This document shows, in pieces, positions 36,394 to 55,174 of a stretch of 64,000 bases of DNA. The stretch lies in the NCBI GenBank assembly GCA_029204225.1, contig MU831868.1:1-64000 (forward strand), written 5' to 3'. Below the pieces are notes generated by a model. The model searched no databases. It was given only the letters and a program-made list of their open reading frames with translations, and was not told where the DNA came from. Made by a program: the position numbers and the translations under genes. Source of the DNA: Diphasiastrum complanatum. Its lineage: Eukaryota > Streptophyta > Lycopodiopsida > Lycopodiales > Lycopodiaceae. Position 1 is the first letter of the stretch, and each line of letters opens with the position of its first letter.

Positions 36394-38513
36394 AGTCCAG
36401 AGGATGGTTTCAGGATGCTGCTCTTTTGGGTTATGGGGAGCCCCTACCTCCACCTAACCATTTTATTCAGACTCTTATTTGTTGTATGAAAAAGGCCGTA
36501 ATGATGTATTCTTTTATCATTGACACAAATAGGGCTACTTGTTCTTCTGTTGGACCTGAAGATAAGGTTTTGTGTTTGACTAATCTGTTGAGAACTTTGG
36601 ACTGGGTTAAGATCTATCTGGAGATTGTTAAAAAGAAGGATACGTTGAGTATCTTAGAACATCTGTATGGTCAGCTCAATGAATTTGTCGAAGTATTTGA
36701 AGAAGATGAAAGATTTTTTAATCTACACAGTAGGAAAGTCTTTGCGTGCCTTGAGAATGAGAATGGTAATTCTTCTGTTGTTGTGCCACATACCTCCTCT
36801 GATGCACCACTTTCACCACACCCTCTGGTCTTTTTAGATGAGCTTGATGAGGACAGTGCTTTCCAACTTGAATTGTTTTACCGCCTATAGGCTTTAAAGC
36901 CTTCCTACTATCAATTTTCTTGCCCCTGTGCCTATCGACCTTTGGATCTTGATGTCACATCTTACTGAAAAGAGATCGAAGTTTGTAAGTCCGCTGCTTT
37001 ACACAAAAATCCTTCTCTTGAAGCTCCTGTTGCCTTTGATACTGTTATTCGCATGAACAAATTTGAGCCTTCCCGTTGCCCTTATGAGCAAACCTGGGCC
37101 AGAATCAGAGGACACTTTGAGACTGACTTCAATAGGATGAACCTTCACCAAGCAAGAATCTGGAACTGGAAACGACCTTTCTTTAAATGTAGGTGTGGTG
37201 ATAAATGCAAAAACAATTCGTCCATTATCTGGTTTGACCACGTCATTTGGTTTATGATGAACAACCTAGGCAAGTTCTTCCCTGGTGCCTCCAAAACCAA
37301 ATGAATGATTTCTTCCTATGGCTACATAAGCCCGCCAGAGATGTGGTTAAGGCAACGTTACCTTTCTTTTCATTCGACAGTACATGGTTGATGCCGCCAT
37401 TGAGCTTGCCAAAGACTCTTCTGCCAAACTCCTATCACATCTAGGCGATGCTGAAAATGTACGAGAGATAGAACGCCTCCTTAAACGACCAAGCTTTTCC
37501 ACTCTCCAGGATAAATACTTTCAGAACACAAGCAAAAGAACGAGCAATTTTAATCTCAACAATCCAAACTCCGTAGTATCTGCATCCGGGACAGGAAAAA
37601 TAAGACGGTTTATTGGAAAGGAAGGGCAAATTAGCACAAAGAGCGACCTACCTATCAAACGGCTGAATTTTTATCGAGATTAATCGGTCTGCAGGATGGA
37701 GAAAGGACAGAAAGGAGAGAAGTTAGCATCTTAGCGACAGGACGTCTACAGTTGACCACTAGCAGTGATTCAGGGAGCTCTTTTTTACATTTATGTTACC
37801 GCAATAGAGTTTTTGAAGCAATCCATGTGAAGACTTTTTATGCTCATGTTTTATTCAGACTGTTCACTGTTGTGGATGAACGCTTTCATGATATTACGTT
37901 CGGTTGGACCTACCTACCAAGTGTCAAAAGTGATTGGTATTTTTCCTATGATGTCTTATGTGATTTTGACATAGAAAACTTACATTTATGTGAATGCTTA
38001 TCTCTTAATAGATTCAAGAACTTCATTGCAAATAAATTTGGGCATGTTATTTCTATGGATAGCAATATCGTTAAAAGTCCGATTTTATGTAAATTTTAGA
38101 GATGGGTCTCAATCATATTACCTTACAAAAAAACAATGTGAATGAGATGGCTTCTGAACTTTATGATGGGTGGTTCAACTTAATCAAACTGTTGCCTACG
38201 CATGAATATTTAAATGAAGAAACTGTAAGGGAGCATGCGACTTTATGTAAAAACATTGCCATGGAATTTATCAAAAAAAAGAACTTGGCTGTATGGCAAT
38301 AAGGACACAACTGCAAAAATACAAACTGCTAAAAATGAAAAATTATGGCTCACAAATCTACTCTACATCAATGGCATTGACAAGGCGCAACACAATCCAA
38401 GTTTCATATGCAAATTCCTTGTACGGAAACTTGCCTTAGATAGACTTAGTAGTCCTGACTTGAGCCCCTTTCCTAATGATCAAGAAAACTCGGTTACAGA
38501 AACTATCACTTAA
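36394..38513 (+). pseudogene. N-terminal region of the Penelope-type element protein, broken
   Basis: An acceptor-like tttatgttttag precedes 36,394. Open stretches follow in changing frames: 36,426-36,890 (CCMKKAVMMYSFIIDTNRAT), 37,053-37,304 with a Cys motif FFKCRCGDKCKN near 37,187, 37,384-37,683 (Ser/Lys-rich), 37,752-38,099 and 38,102-38,513. The later parts (CDFDIENLHLCECLSLNRF; LPTHEYLNEETVREHA) lead into the reverse transcriptase fingers. At least four frame changes or stops break it (36,888, 37,302, 37,681, 38,097). No GIY-YIG endonuclease could be found. Confidence 0.5.
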
Positions 38514-38519
38514 GTCATG

Positions 38520-39744
38520 GAAAAGCTCAATGGATTTTTACCCAACATCTTCATAGGGAACGACTCTTTGCCATATCTACTTTGTACGTACAAAGCCCAC
38601 AAGCAATCTTTTAGATAAAATAACCAATGCGCATGATTGTTGCTTTACTAAACTCGCAAGATTCCTAACAGGAGCTCTTGGTATGATGTCACCATTCCTC
38701 AAGGAAGGTGTAGGCCTTAAGGCAAGAACATACAAGGGTATCCTAAATGTGGATACATGTTTATTTTGGCAATGTGAGTCCTCGATCGATTTTTATCTCA
38801 ATTTACCATCAAAGATTACCAATGTATGGGTTGCAGATATCTCTAAATGCTATGAAAACATACCTTTAGATGGCACTGATGGGCTGAAAACTATCATGAA
38901 TAAATCCATTACATATGTGTTCATACATTCAAATAAAAGTTTTCTGAGTTTGAAATGGGAACAAGAAAGGGAGGCCTTTAAACGGTCATGGAATAATAAA
39001 AAGTCGGAAGGGTGGTACAATATCGATAAAAATCTCTTATGCTTGTGGAATGCCTTCCTGATTGACAATTGTATTGTCAAGTTAGGAAACAAAACTTGGA
39101 GACAGATTCGTGGTATACCGATGGGTTTTTCATGCTCACCTACTTGGTGTAACTGGTATCTTGCGTACTTTGAAGCTCATTTTATTAAGAAACAGGTTAG
39201 ATGTTTTCTGTCACTCGTTTAGATATATTGATGACATTTGCTTAATTAATAATCCCATTATTGATGCGTTTATGGACAAAAATCAGATAAGGGTACCAAA
39301 TAACCCTTTCTGGATTTATCCTCTAGATTTTATTGATATCGAAAAAAAGTCTTGTGAAGCAAACACCACCAATTTTTTGAACATTTCGATTACTTTTAAT
39401 CCAGACACCGGTGTTTATCAGCTTGCAAAGTTTGATAAAAAAAGAGACTTACCTTTTCAATACTTACAGTACATACATTTGGCTTCCAATAGGCCAGTCT
39501 ACAACTCGTACAAAGTAAGTATCTCCCAGGTTATTTCTGCTATGTATTGCTGCAACGATCAAGATACTGTTATAAGAGAGAGGTAGCTATCTTACTTGAC
39601 GCTTTTCAGAAAAATGGTTTTATGAGGGAAAAGCTTTGCCTTATCATTAACAAACTGCTTTTGACTAATACTTTTCCAGGTTTGTCCTATGATCTACCAT
39701 AGTGTATTAAAGGTCTGAGGGTGGGCTTGCTATCCCTTATGGGG
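38520..39744 (+). pseudogene. Penelope-type reverse transcriptase domain, frameshifted
   Basis: RNA-dependent DNA polymerase of a non-LTR-like class. Fingers: LPYLLCTYKAHKQSF, then ITNAHDCCFTKLARFLTGAL after a short indel near 38,614. Palm: VWVADISKCYENIPL with the first catalytic Asp (about 38,825), WRQIRGIPMGFSCSPTWCNW (about 39,100), and, in the next frame after a shift near 39,200, FRYIDDICLINN (the Asp pair). A SNRP motif lies downstream (39,484) and DKKRDLPF before it. The RGIPMG and RYIDD forms are unlike Copia (YVDD) or Gypsy (F/YLDD) and closest in style to Penelope-like and rvt-type enzymes. Key residues survive although the frame does not. Confidence 0.6.
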
Positions 39745-39792
39745 AGCTAACTGCCCCCTAAGGGATTCACTAGCTGCGGGTCAGATAGTGGG

Positions 39793-40289
<497 letters not shown>

Positions 40290-40514
40290 AATGGGATCGT
40301 GTCTGCAACTATATGTGCTACTTTGGCTACCTCCCTTTGAGAATAAGAAAGCTCGCTCCTACTTACAAGACTTATTTGAAGTATTACTAAGAGTCATAGT
40401 GCATGATTGTACAGCGCTCGAGGTGTGAAGGCACCATTTTTAGCGCAGAGCTTGTCTACATCAACTGAAATAAATTATAATACTTTTGTAGTCACCCAAA
40501 GATAAATAAATTGT
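40290..40514. other. Inversion junction with filler DNA
   Basis: About 220 bp lying between module A and the Copia 3' half. No match was found in the window. Confidence 0.5.
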
Positions 40515-41257
40515 TGCATGCAGAATCAAACTCAACTCGGAAATGTCACCAATGTTTGAGAAAAGAGCAAGCTGACATGTGTCGATATCCATACAGGAGT
40601 CTCATTGGATCATTAATGTACACCATAATATGCACGAGGCTGGACATATCTACTGTGACGTGCAAGCTAAGCCAATTTCTGGTAAATCCTAGGACTGGCC
40701 ATTGGCAAGCAGCGAAGCGAGTGCTGAGATACCTGAAGGGCACTTTGAGGCATGGGTTGTGTTATCAAGGATCTTGCGATGGAGTCAATGGGTATGCAAA
40801 TTCAGACTGGGCAGGGGACACTGTCGACAGGAAATCTACATTTGGGTATGTATTTCTGATGGGAAATGCAGCAGTGAGTTGGGCAAGCTCTAAACAAAAA
40901 TCCGTAGCCGACAGCTCCATGGAAGCTGAGCTGATGGGATTATGTCAGGGGGCGAAAGAACACATCTGGATCAGAAATTTTTGTGCAGAGCTGGGAATCA
41001 CCAATGAAGGAATGGTCATGTTCAATGACAACCAAATTTTCATCTGCATGAATGGAGGGCTTCATAAAAGAAGCAAGCACATTGACATACAGTATCACTT
41101 CATCAAAGATCTGGTACAGGAAGGGAAGACGGTGCTTGCATACTGTCCAACAAGGGATATGGTAGCAGACATCATGACAAAGGCATTGGCCAAGGACAGA
41201 TTCATACAACTAAGAGAAGCTATGGGATTGCATGAAACAAGGAAGGATGATGGATAG
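40515..41257 (+). pseudogene. Copia reverse transcriptase end and RNase H
   Basis: The frame from about 40,520 to a TAG at 41,255 is open and reads YPYRSLIGSLMYTIICTRLD (end of reverse transcriptase), GYANSDWAGDTVDRKSTFGY, SSMEAELMGLCQGAKE, FNDNQIFICMNG, KHIDIQYHFIKDLV and VADIMTKALAKDRF. This is the complete Copia RNase H with its catalytic acids and is much better preserved than other pol pieces here, so the insertion is fairly young. The start of pol is missing because the inversion separates it. Confidence 0.9.
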
Positions 41258-41272
41258 AATTGAGATGGGGAT

Positions 41273-41658
41273 TGATGGTGATGGCATTAGGTGCTCGATG
41301 TTGGGCATCGAGCACTGGGTGCATGACGGGAGTCATGCACCCATCAATGTGTATGCACTATAGCAATTCTAGTCATCAGGAAATGCCTTCATCTTGGCAT
41401 GAAGGGTGTGGTAGTTAGTCGTTAGTTAGTGACACGTAGGCATAGTCATTTTTGGGATCTTGGAGTGTGATAGACACATGCAGATATATATATGTACACA
41501 CTATGCGAATGAATCGACACGTCTTTTGGAATGATCTTGTCCCTGTCATTGTGTTCTTGATTCTGATTGATGATTGTGTTATGCTTACGTTTTGATTGTT
41601 CTGATTGCTGATAATTGTTGATTAGATTCTAGCATGCATAACTTAGATTAATTTATCA
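41273..41658 (+). repeat. 3' LTR of the split Copia element
   Basis: 386 bp from TGATGGTGATGG to TTTATCA, preceded by the polypurine tract gagatgggga. It matches the reverse complement of 52,982-53,364. It contains the hairpin gtgctcgatg/catcgagcac and a tatatatatg TATA-like box near 41,487. Confidence 0.92.
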
Positions 41659-41663
41659 GTATT

Positions 41664-42711
41664 AGAGTGACCAACATATGAAACATTATAATGATGTCAC
41701 ATATACCTTGCCAAGTATATCATTCCCAATTTGTATTTGATGGAATTCCAATACTAAAAATACATATTCAGTGCATTCTAGAACATTGAACCTTAACTTA
41801 GATGTAAAAATGTCTATGAGGTTGGCCTTCAAATCTAGTAGACCATGGGAGGACTCCATTCTAAATTTGGGACTTGCCAGGCAATGTAATGTGAAACCAC
41901 AAGAGATCTCAAAAGTTGACTTGAAGGCGGCGATCGATAATTGAACTCCGTCGTGGTGACTTCATGCCATAAGTGCACTTACCCCACTTTGGCAACTACA
42001 ACTGGTATTAATTACACCCTATTCAGCTTTGTGAAGTGGTAGTGGAGCATAATCCATCCCTAAGTGTAAACCCAAAGCAATGCTTGTAGGTTTTGTTTAA
42101 GTGTTAAAATCACTTATTTTCTCTTGGTCTGTTCTTGTTAACTACACCACAAGAATCAGTCTTCTTCTACACATATAAAGGAAAGATCACAGCAGCATAC
42201 AAGATTAATCACCTACTTGTCTATTGCAATTACAGTAGATATGTGATGTGATTGATCCCCTCACTATCATTTATTGGCTGAAACAAAGACAACTTATGGC
42301 CAACAGAAACAGATGGCAAACAAAATTTGTATGTAAAGGAACAAAGAACAGTAGTCATTTGAAGAACTTGTAAGAGAGTAAAAAGAGGTAAACAGACATC
42401 AATAATACAAGCAGGAATTTATTATAATGCTTAATTAAGCAAGAAAACTTGCTCGTCTGTCAACATTACTTAGAAAGCAGGCAAAACATCTCGAGTCTTC
42501 TCCTTCAAGCTGATGAAAAAGAGAGGCTTCCCTTACATATCCACAGGTTTCAGAGAGAGATTCTCTTCGGTTATAGACCTGATCTTTTATCAGATCAGGC
42601 AGAAGCTCACAGAAAAGCTGTATGCTAAAAGGGAAATGCATCACTTGGAAGTGGATGAAACATCTAGGCTATATCTTATTGTTGTAACATAGCATGTGTG
42701 GAGTACTCTGG
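41664..42711. other. Region downstream of the syntaxin gene
   Basis: No ORF of note. The part next to the gene (about 42,430-42,711) probably contains its 3' untranslated region. Confidence 0.45.
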
Positions 42712-43656
42712 CTAGGCTTTTTTCAAGCTGGCGACAATTGGAACAATGATCAAAATCATGAGGATAAGTAGCAAGATGATTCCGATACACAACCATTTTC
42801 TAGAGCTCCTTTGATTCTTCTTTGCATAGTGGAGATGGGTGGCCCCCATCCCAACATAAGCTGAAGCTCTGTAAACCTGCTGCTCAATATCATCCAGGTG
42901 CTCCCCTTGGCCCTCCACAAGCACAGCCATGTCCAGAAAAATCTGATGCAGCTCCAGCAAGTTCTTTTCTATCTCCATCACTGCATCATGCCTTTCCTGA
43001 ATCTCTTTTATCGTGTCAATGATCTGTCCCCTCCCTTGCTCTTGAATGGCTTTCTGCAGAAAATTCTCACTCTCTCCAGTCTCAATGATTTGCTCAATTG
43101 TATTCTCATCTGGCTGTTGTCCAGTTATTGTATAGTATCTCCTCTCAATGGTCTCTCTATACTCTCCCATCATCTTTTGCCTGAGAATCTGAAAGTCACC
43201 CATGAGATCCTTCAGCCTTTTCCTGAGAGTGTTGGTGATGGAGATCCTTGTTCTGTCAGTAGGGGTTCCCTCTTCACACCCAGGCAGCTTCCTGTTTGCC
43301 TTGTTGGATTTGTCAAGCGCCTCCAGCTTGTCCTTGGTAGATTTGGCCAGCTTTAGCACCTCCTCCACATCAATGTCCATCCTGGTCCTTAAGGCTTTCA
43401 TAGCTTGAGCCTTGGTTACGGTCTTGCTCTCATCATTTGCAGCTTGGAGCCTCACAAGGAGCTGCTTGATCTTTTCCATACCCTTTTTCATTTCATCCAC
43501 TTCCTCAAAAAAGCCAGCTAGATTATGCTCCATCCCACCAACCGCAGTCATCTCTGTTTCCCCCCCTGCTTCCAGATCTGGTAAATTATCTCTCTTGAGG
43601 TCAACATAGCTTCTGGCCTTCACCTCTGTGAAGGTTTTTGTGAGAAGATCATTCAT
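42712..43656 (-). CDS. SYP111: Plasma-membrane/cell-plate syntaxin (Qa-SNARE), KNOLLE/SYP11-type
   Basis: Intronless 314-residue protein. Qa-SNAREs form SNARE complexes that fuse secretory vesicles with the plasma membrane; the KNOLLE branch acts at the cell plate during cytokinesis. Seen here: start MNDLLTKTF with a YVDLK motif, an N-terminal Habc three-helix region (about 44-168), RYYTITGQQPDENTIEQII, then the SNARE helix (about 205-265). In that helix lie QEQGRGQIIDTIKEIQERHD and LLELHQIFLDMAVLV, with the zero-layer Gln at 238. A C-terminal anchor spans 288-309 (WLCIGIILLLILMILIIVP) with a four-residue tail. Length is normal for SYP1 proteins. The ATG at 43,656 was chosen over an in-frame ATG 13 codons upstream because MNDL is the family start. 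SYP12 is the alternative; the YVDLK and anchor sequence favour SYP11. It is the only unbroken gene here. Confidence 0.93.
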   Translation of the reverse strand: MNDLLTKTFTEVKARSYVDLKRDNLPDLEAGGETEMTAVGGMEHNLAGFFEEVDEMKKGMEKIKQLLVRLQAANDESKTVTKAQAMKALRTRMDIDVEEVLKLAKSTKDKLEALDKSNKANRKLPGCEEGTPTDRTRISITNTLRKRLKDLMGDFQILRQKMMGEYRETIERRYYTITGQQPDENTIEQIIETGESENFLQKAIQEQGRGQIIDTIKEIQERHDAVMEIEKNLLELHQIFLDMAVLVEGQGEHLDDIEQQVYRASAYVGMGATHLHYAKKNQRSSRKWLCIGIILLLILMILIIVPIVASLKKA

Positions 43657-44250
43657 TGTGCTTTCACGAGATGGATGAATAGAGCAATCAATCAAGCAAA
43701 ATGGGAATTGACGGGGTCTTTAGTCCTTCATGGCTGCTGCCGTATGAGCTAAAATCCTTGCAGAAACTGCCCAGTGAAAGAGATATGAAGCTGATCTAAA
43801 GCTAGAAACACAAACTGACTTATGCAATCATCAAAGCTTTAGGAAAAAACAAAACCCAAATGCGATCAAAACACAAATCAAAGATATTGGAAACCAAATC
43901 TAAGATAAGCTATGCTACAAAGCATGAACCGAGCTGCAAAGCCAACAGCCAAAATCTGATTGATGGAAGAACAATGCAGAGACGTGATGAAAAAACCCAA
44001 TTGCATATAGACTGCAGGCGATCAAAAAGCAGATGGGCGATCGTCAGAATGCAACCTTCACTCCAAAATTTTGAGATTGAAACAGGAAAGATTGAACAAA
44101 TAGAGATGAGGGCGAAGCTTGGTGACCGGCAGACCCCGTTAAAGATGCACCCGCGGGGAATAGCAGGTGGCTTACTTGGACAATGAGTTGTCACGTCCAA
44201 GACCACCGGATCTCTAGGTTTGTAAGCAAACGCTGCAACGTTAAAATTTT
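43657..44250 (-). promoter_or_regulatory. 5' leader and promoter region of the syntaxin gene
   Basis: The leader contains a minimal upstream ORF, M-K-D-stop, at 43,731-43,720, about 63 bases before the start codon. A GC-rich patch (44,130-44,160, ccccg and ccgcgggg) may mark the transcription start area. A leader intron is possible (CAA|GTAAGC near 44,176 on the minus strand) but unproven. No clear TATA box was seen. Confidence 0.4.
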
Positions 44251-49821
<5,571 letters not shown>

Positions 49822-50745
49822 CCATTTATGATATATATCTCTTGGCTAAGTTGGATCCACCTGTCCTTTCTGTTTCTGCTGAATTGAATGCCTAGGCAAT
49901 AGTGCAGTTCACCTAACTCCTTTATCTCCTGCCTTGAGCTCTGCCTTGCACTGATTCAGACTCCTAACGTCATTTCCAATTCCAATGATGTCATCAACAT
50001 ATATTGCCATCACAGTGATCTCTGATCCTGTCCTCCTGAAGAAAATGCTATGGTCCCATGTTGCACCTCTTGAAGCCCTTGCTTTGAAGAAATATTTCCA
50101 TTCTTTCATACCACACTCGAGATGCCTGTCTGAGTCCGTAAAGTGCCTTCTTCAACTTGCATACCATACTAGTCCCCTGCTCAAAGACCTGGGCTGCTTC
50201 ATGTACACATCCTCGCTCAGATCCCCATTCAAGAACGTCGTCTTGATGTCCAATTGGTGGATTTCCATGTCATTCAGTGCTGGCCATGCCAGCAGAATTC
50301 TGATCGATCTGATCTTTGCAACCGGTGCGAATGTTTCATCGAAATCTATTCCCTTTGTCTGAGCACATCCCTTTGCCACTATTCTCGCTTTGTACCTTTC
50401 TATTCCTCCGTCAGCATCAAACTTTACTTTGAACACCCATTTGTAGCCTATTGCATTCCCTCCCTTTGGAAGGTGTACTGATTTCCAGGCATCATTCTGT
50501 TGAATGGACTTCATCTCCTCCAGCATCGCTTGGTGGCACATGTCAGAACTTTCGAAATCTTGTGCTTCTTGAGTCACATGCTCCTTGCTCATGAAAACCA
50601 TATCATCAAACTTGTGAGGCGTCTTTCTTACCCTGGTAGGTCTTCTTTCTTCTTCATGTTCTACAATTGAATGCTCTGACATGTTCTTCCAAGAGGTCCG
50701 TCCTCTAAACCCTGACCTTGTCCCCATCTTGCTGCAGATCTTCAT
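49822..50745 (-). pseudogene. Reverse transcriptase of the split Copia element, N-terminal two thirds
   Basis: Reads MLEEMKSIQQNDAWKSV, IGYKWVFKVKFDADGG, RIVAKGCAQTKGIDFDETFA, HQLDIKTTFLNGDLSEDVYM, then after a frame break near 50,150 MAIYVDDIIGIGND (the YVDD catalytic pair). After another shift near 49,930 comes ELGELHYCLGIQFS. It stops at module B (49,821), where the LSQ-type motif should be followed by KYI. Two frameshifts and the inversion inactivate it. Confidence 0.88.
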
Positions 50746-50999
50746 TTATCGGCCTCTCCAACGTGCTCTCTAGATCCACGCCTTCCTGCTGTTGAGTAGC
50801 CTTGTTGTTGTCAGATATCAGGATTGATTCCTCTGTGACTATTACCATTGAGCTTCTTGAGGTCTTTGGTTTGCTGTTTTCCTGACATCCAATGTATCCT
50901 ACAGAGTCTTCATCGAATATAACATCCCTACTGATGATGAAGGCATTTCTGGTTGGATTGTACAGCTTGTACCCTTTTGTGCCATCAGGATACCCAACA

Positions 51000-51990
51000 A
51001 AAATGCATCTCTATCCTTTGGGGTTCAGTTTTCTCCTCTTCTCCTTTGGCACATGTGCGAATGCAATGCACCCAAATACTTGAAGTAGCTGACATTCGGT
51101 TTTCTTCCATACCATGCTTTATATGGTGTCTTCCCATTTAATGCTTTTGCTGGCAACCTGTTGATTATGTGACATGTCGTTGCCACTGTTTCTGCCCAAA
51201 GGAACTTCGAGAGGTCTCCTTCATGCAACATGCACTTGACAATCTCCATGATGGTCCTATTTTTCCTTTCTGCCACTCCGTTCTGCTACGGATTGTAGGG
51301 AACAGTGAACTCTCTCAAAATACCGTGATCTTTGCAAAAGCTGTCGAATTCCCTGCTTCTGTATTCTCCTCCATTGTCACTTCTGATTCTTTTGATCTTC
51401 TTCCATGTTTCACCCTCTGCCACCTGCTTAAATGCCTTGAAGCTCTCCAACGCCTGGCTTTTCTGCTTAAGAGTCCATATTCTGACTCTTCTGGTGCAAT
51501 CATCGATAAATGTGATGAAGTATCTAGATCCCCCAATTGATGTGCATTCCATGGGTCTGCATATGTCGTTATGTATCAGATCGATTATTTGAGATGACCT
51601 GTCTGTTCCTCCATCTAGAAATGGCTCTTTGTGCTACTTTCCAAACACGCAGGCTTTGCATCTGTCGATGGTCTCCTCAGGTCTATAATCAAATCCTATA
51701 AGCATTCCATCTTTTGCAAGTCTCTGTAGGCTTCTTGCAAGCATTTCGTACGTGATGAATGTTGTCCAATTATTCGTCATGTGTGATGTTGCCGTAGAAT
51801 CCAGGTACCAGTATGGATCGTCAGTGCTATCTTGCGCTGTGGTTCTTGGTTTTACTTCAACCACATTCACACTCGTGCCCGATGAGTACCCTCCTGACGT
51901 ATTGTCGAATTCTTCTGTTGAACTCCAGTTCTCATGTGCCATCATTGCGAATGCATCCGACTTCTCTTCCTCCTCCTCGACGATGTTCGC
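51000..51990 (-). pseudogene. Protease and integrase of the split Copia element
   Basis: The protease site is DPYWYLDSTATSHMT (about 51,826-51,782), with DSTA where DSGA/DSTA is typical. The pre-integrase end is RCKACVFGK (about 51,660-51,634). The integrase core (51,552-51,025) has YFITFIDDCTRRVRIWTL, IRSDNGGEYRSREFDSFC and QNGVAERKNRTIMEIV, giving Asp and Glu of the catalytic triad. Further on are AETVATTCHIINRLPAKA and KTPYKAWYGRKPNVSY. Stops at about 51,636 and 51,286 break the frame. Confidence 0.88.
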
Positions 51991-52029
51991 CTGCTCTGCA
52001 TCCCTCTTCTTGATATCTTCGTTCTTCTT

Positions 52030-52822
52030 GTTGCAGTCTCTCGCAAAATGTCTGGGCCTGTTACAATAGAAGCATTTTTTGTCTGATCTGTCCTGCCATC
52101 CCTTCTTCTTTCCTTCCTTCCATGGCTGACTGGGTTGTCCTTTCTCCGACGTTTGTATCTGCTTCGGCCCCTTGATTTCCAACTTCTTGAAGCCTGTCAA
52201 TAGTGCCACTTCGTCCTGAGGTGAGCTAATCTTGCGTCTGCTTTCTTCTTGTATGAGTCTCCTACTAATGAACTCCATGTCCAACCTGTCCTCAAATCCA
52301 TCCAACATCATTACCAAAGGACCATAGCTTAATGGTAAGCTTGTGATCAGAGTGTATATCAGCTGCTACTTATCAATTGTTGCACCGGTTGCTTCCATTT
52401 GGCGCTCGATGTTCTTGATCTTCTTTATGTGATTTGGCATTGACTCCCCCTCGATCATCTTTGCGCCTGCCAACTGTCTCTGAAGCATAAGGATGCTCAA
52501 GAATCCTTTGGCTTGATAGCTCATCTATAGCGCATCCCAGACTCCCTTGGCTGACTCCAGATCTCTGATGTGAGAGATGGATGCATCTCCTAATGACATG
52601 CAGATCATCATGCGCCTTCACCTCCCGCATCCTCACCACCTCAGCCTGCGCTTCGCTCTTGATGCGTCCTTCTTGATCCACCTCGATCGCCTCCGTTCCT
52701 GCAACCACACCCCACAAGCTTTTCTCCTTTAACAGTATCTTCATCTTCCAGCTCCACGAGGCGTAGTTCTCCCCTTCCAGCCGATCCACCATCTTTATCT
52801 CCATGGTTCCATCCGACGCCAT
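52030..52822 (-). pseudogene. gag of the split Copia element
   Basis: Starts at ATG 52,822 (MASDGTMEIKMVDRLEGENY, then ASWSWKMKILLKEKSLWGVV), the usual Copia capsid N-terminus. A one-base shift near 52,610 moves the UBN2-type core to the next frame, which returns at 52,317 (LDGFEDRLDMEFISRRLIQE). The CCHC zinc knuckle CFYCNRPRHFARDC (about 52,074-52,033) is intact. Confidence 0.85.
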
Positions 52823-52965
52823 TCTAGATCCTTCTCAACTACAATCGTCCTCCTTGATTCTGGATGCAACACTGAATCTGCTAACACAAGCTGCTTCGCA
52901 TCAAGCGAAGATGATTACGTCCGAGTGCAGATCGCTAACACAAATTCTTTGATCCTTTCACGTGC

Positions 52966-52981
52966 ATGGGCCCATAACCTT
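52966..52981 (-). other. Primer-binding site matching the anticodon arm of initiator tRNA-Met
   Basis: Directly inside the 5' LTR the minus strand reads AAGGTTATGGGCCCAT. GGTTATGGGCCCA complements the anticodon-arm segment TGGGCCCATAACC of initiator tRNA-Met, the half-tRNA primer known from Drosophila copia and several relatives, and not the usual 3'-end primer. Confidence 0.7.
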
Positions 52982-53364
52982 TGATAAATTAACCAAAGTT
53001 ATGCATGCTAGAATCTAATCAACAATTATCAGCAATCAGAACAATCAGAATGTAAGCATAACACAATCATCAATCAGAATCAAGAACACAATGACATGGG
53101 CAAGATCATTCCAAAAGACGTGTCGATTCATTCGCATAGTATGTACATATATCTGCGTGTGTCTATCACACTCCAAGATCCCAAAAATGACTATGCCTAC
53201 GTGTCACTAACTAACGACTAACTACCACACCCTTCATGCCAAGATGAAGGCATTTTCTGATGACTAGAATTGCTATAGTGCATACACATTGATGGGTGCA
53301 TGACTCCCATCATGCACCTAGTGCTCGATGCCTAGCATCGAGCACTTAATGGCATGCACCATCA
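52982..53364 (-). repeat. 5' LTR of the split Copia element
   Basis: 383 bp (plus-strand TGATAAATTAACC to CACCATCA). It matches 41,273-41,658 in reverse complement with few differences, which indicates a recent insertion. Confidence 0.92.
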
Positions 53365-53432
53365 AATACTTTAATTCTGAGATTATATAATGATAAATGA
53401 AAACATAGTTTAATGGTTTATGGTTGGCCGAT

Positions 53433-55174
<1,742 letters not shown>

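Larger units (their letters stand above)
40515..41658 (+). mobile_element. 3' half of a Copia element split by an inversion
   Basis: Holds the end of reverse transcriptase, RNase H, polypurine tract and 3' LTR on the plus strand. Its 5' half lies at 49,822-53,364 on the minus strand. GTATT follows the LTR (41,659-41,663). It is the reverse complement of AATAC, which flanks the 5' LTR of the other half. Confidence 0.9.
49822..53364 (-). mobile_element. 5' half of the Copia element split by an inversion
   Basis: From right to left on the minus strand: 5' LTR, primer site, gag, protease, integrase and the first two thirds of reverse transcriptase. AATAC (53,365-53,369) flanks the LTR. The remaining third, RNase H and 3' LTR are on the plus strand at 40,515-41,658, flanked by GTATT. 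Confidence 0.92.

Noticed and set aside
52318-52345. tRNA-like phrase atagcttaatggtaagc
   Set aside because: It lies inside a Copia gag reading frame and I could not pair an acceptor stem or a T-arm around it.
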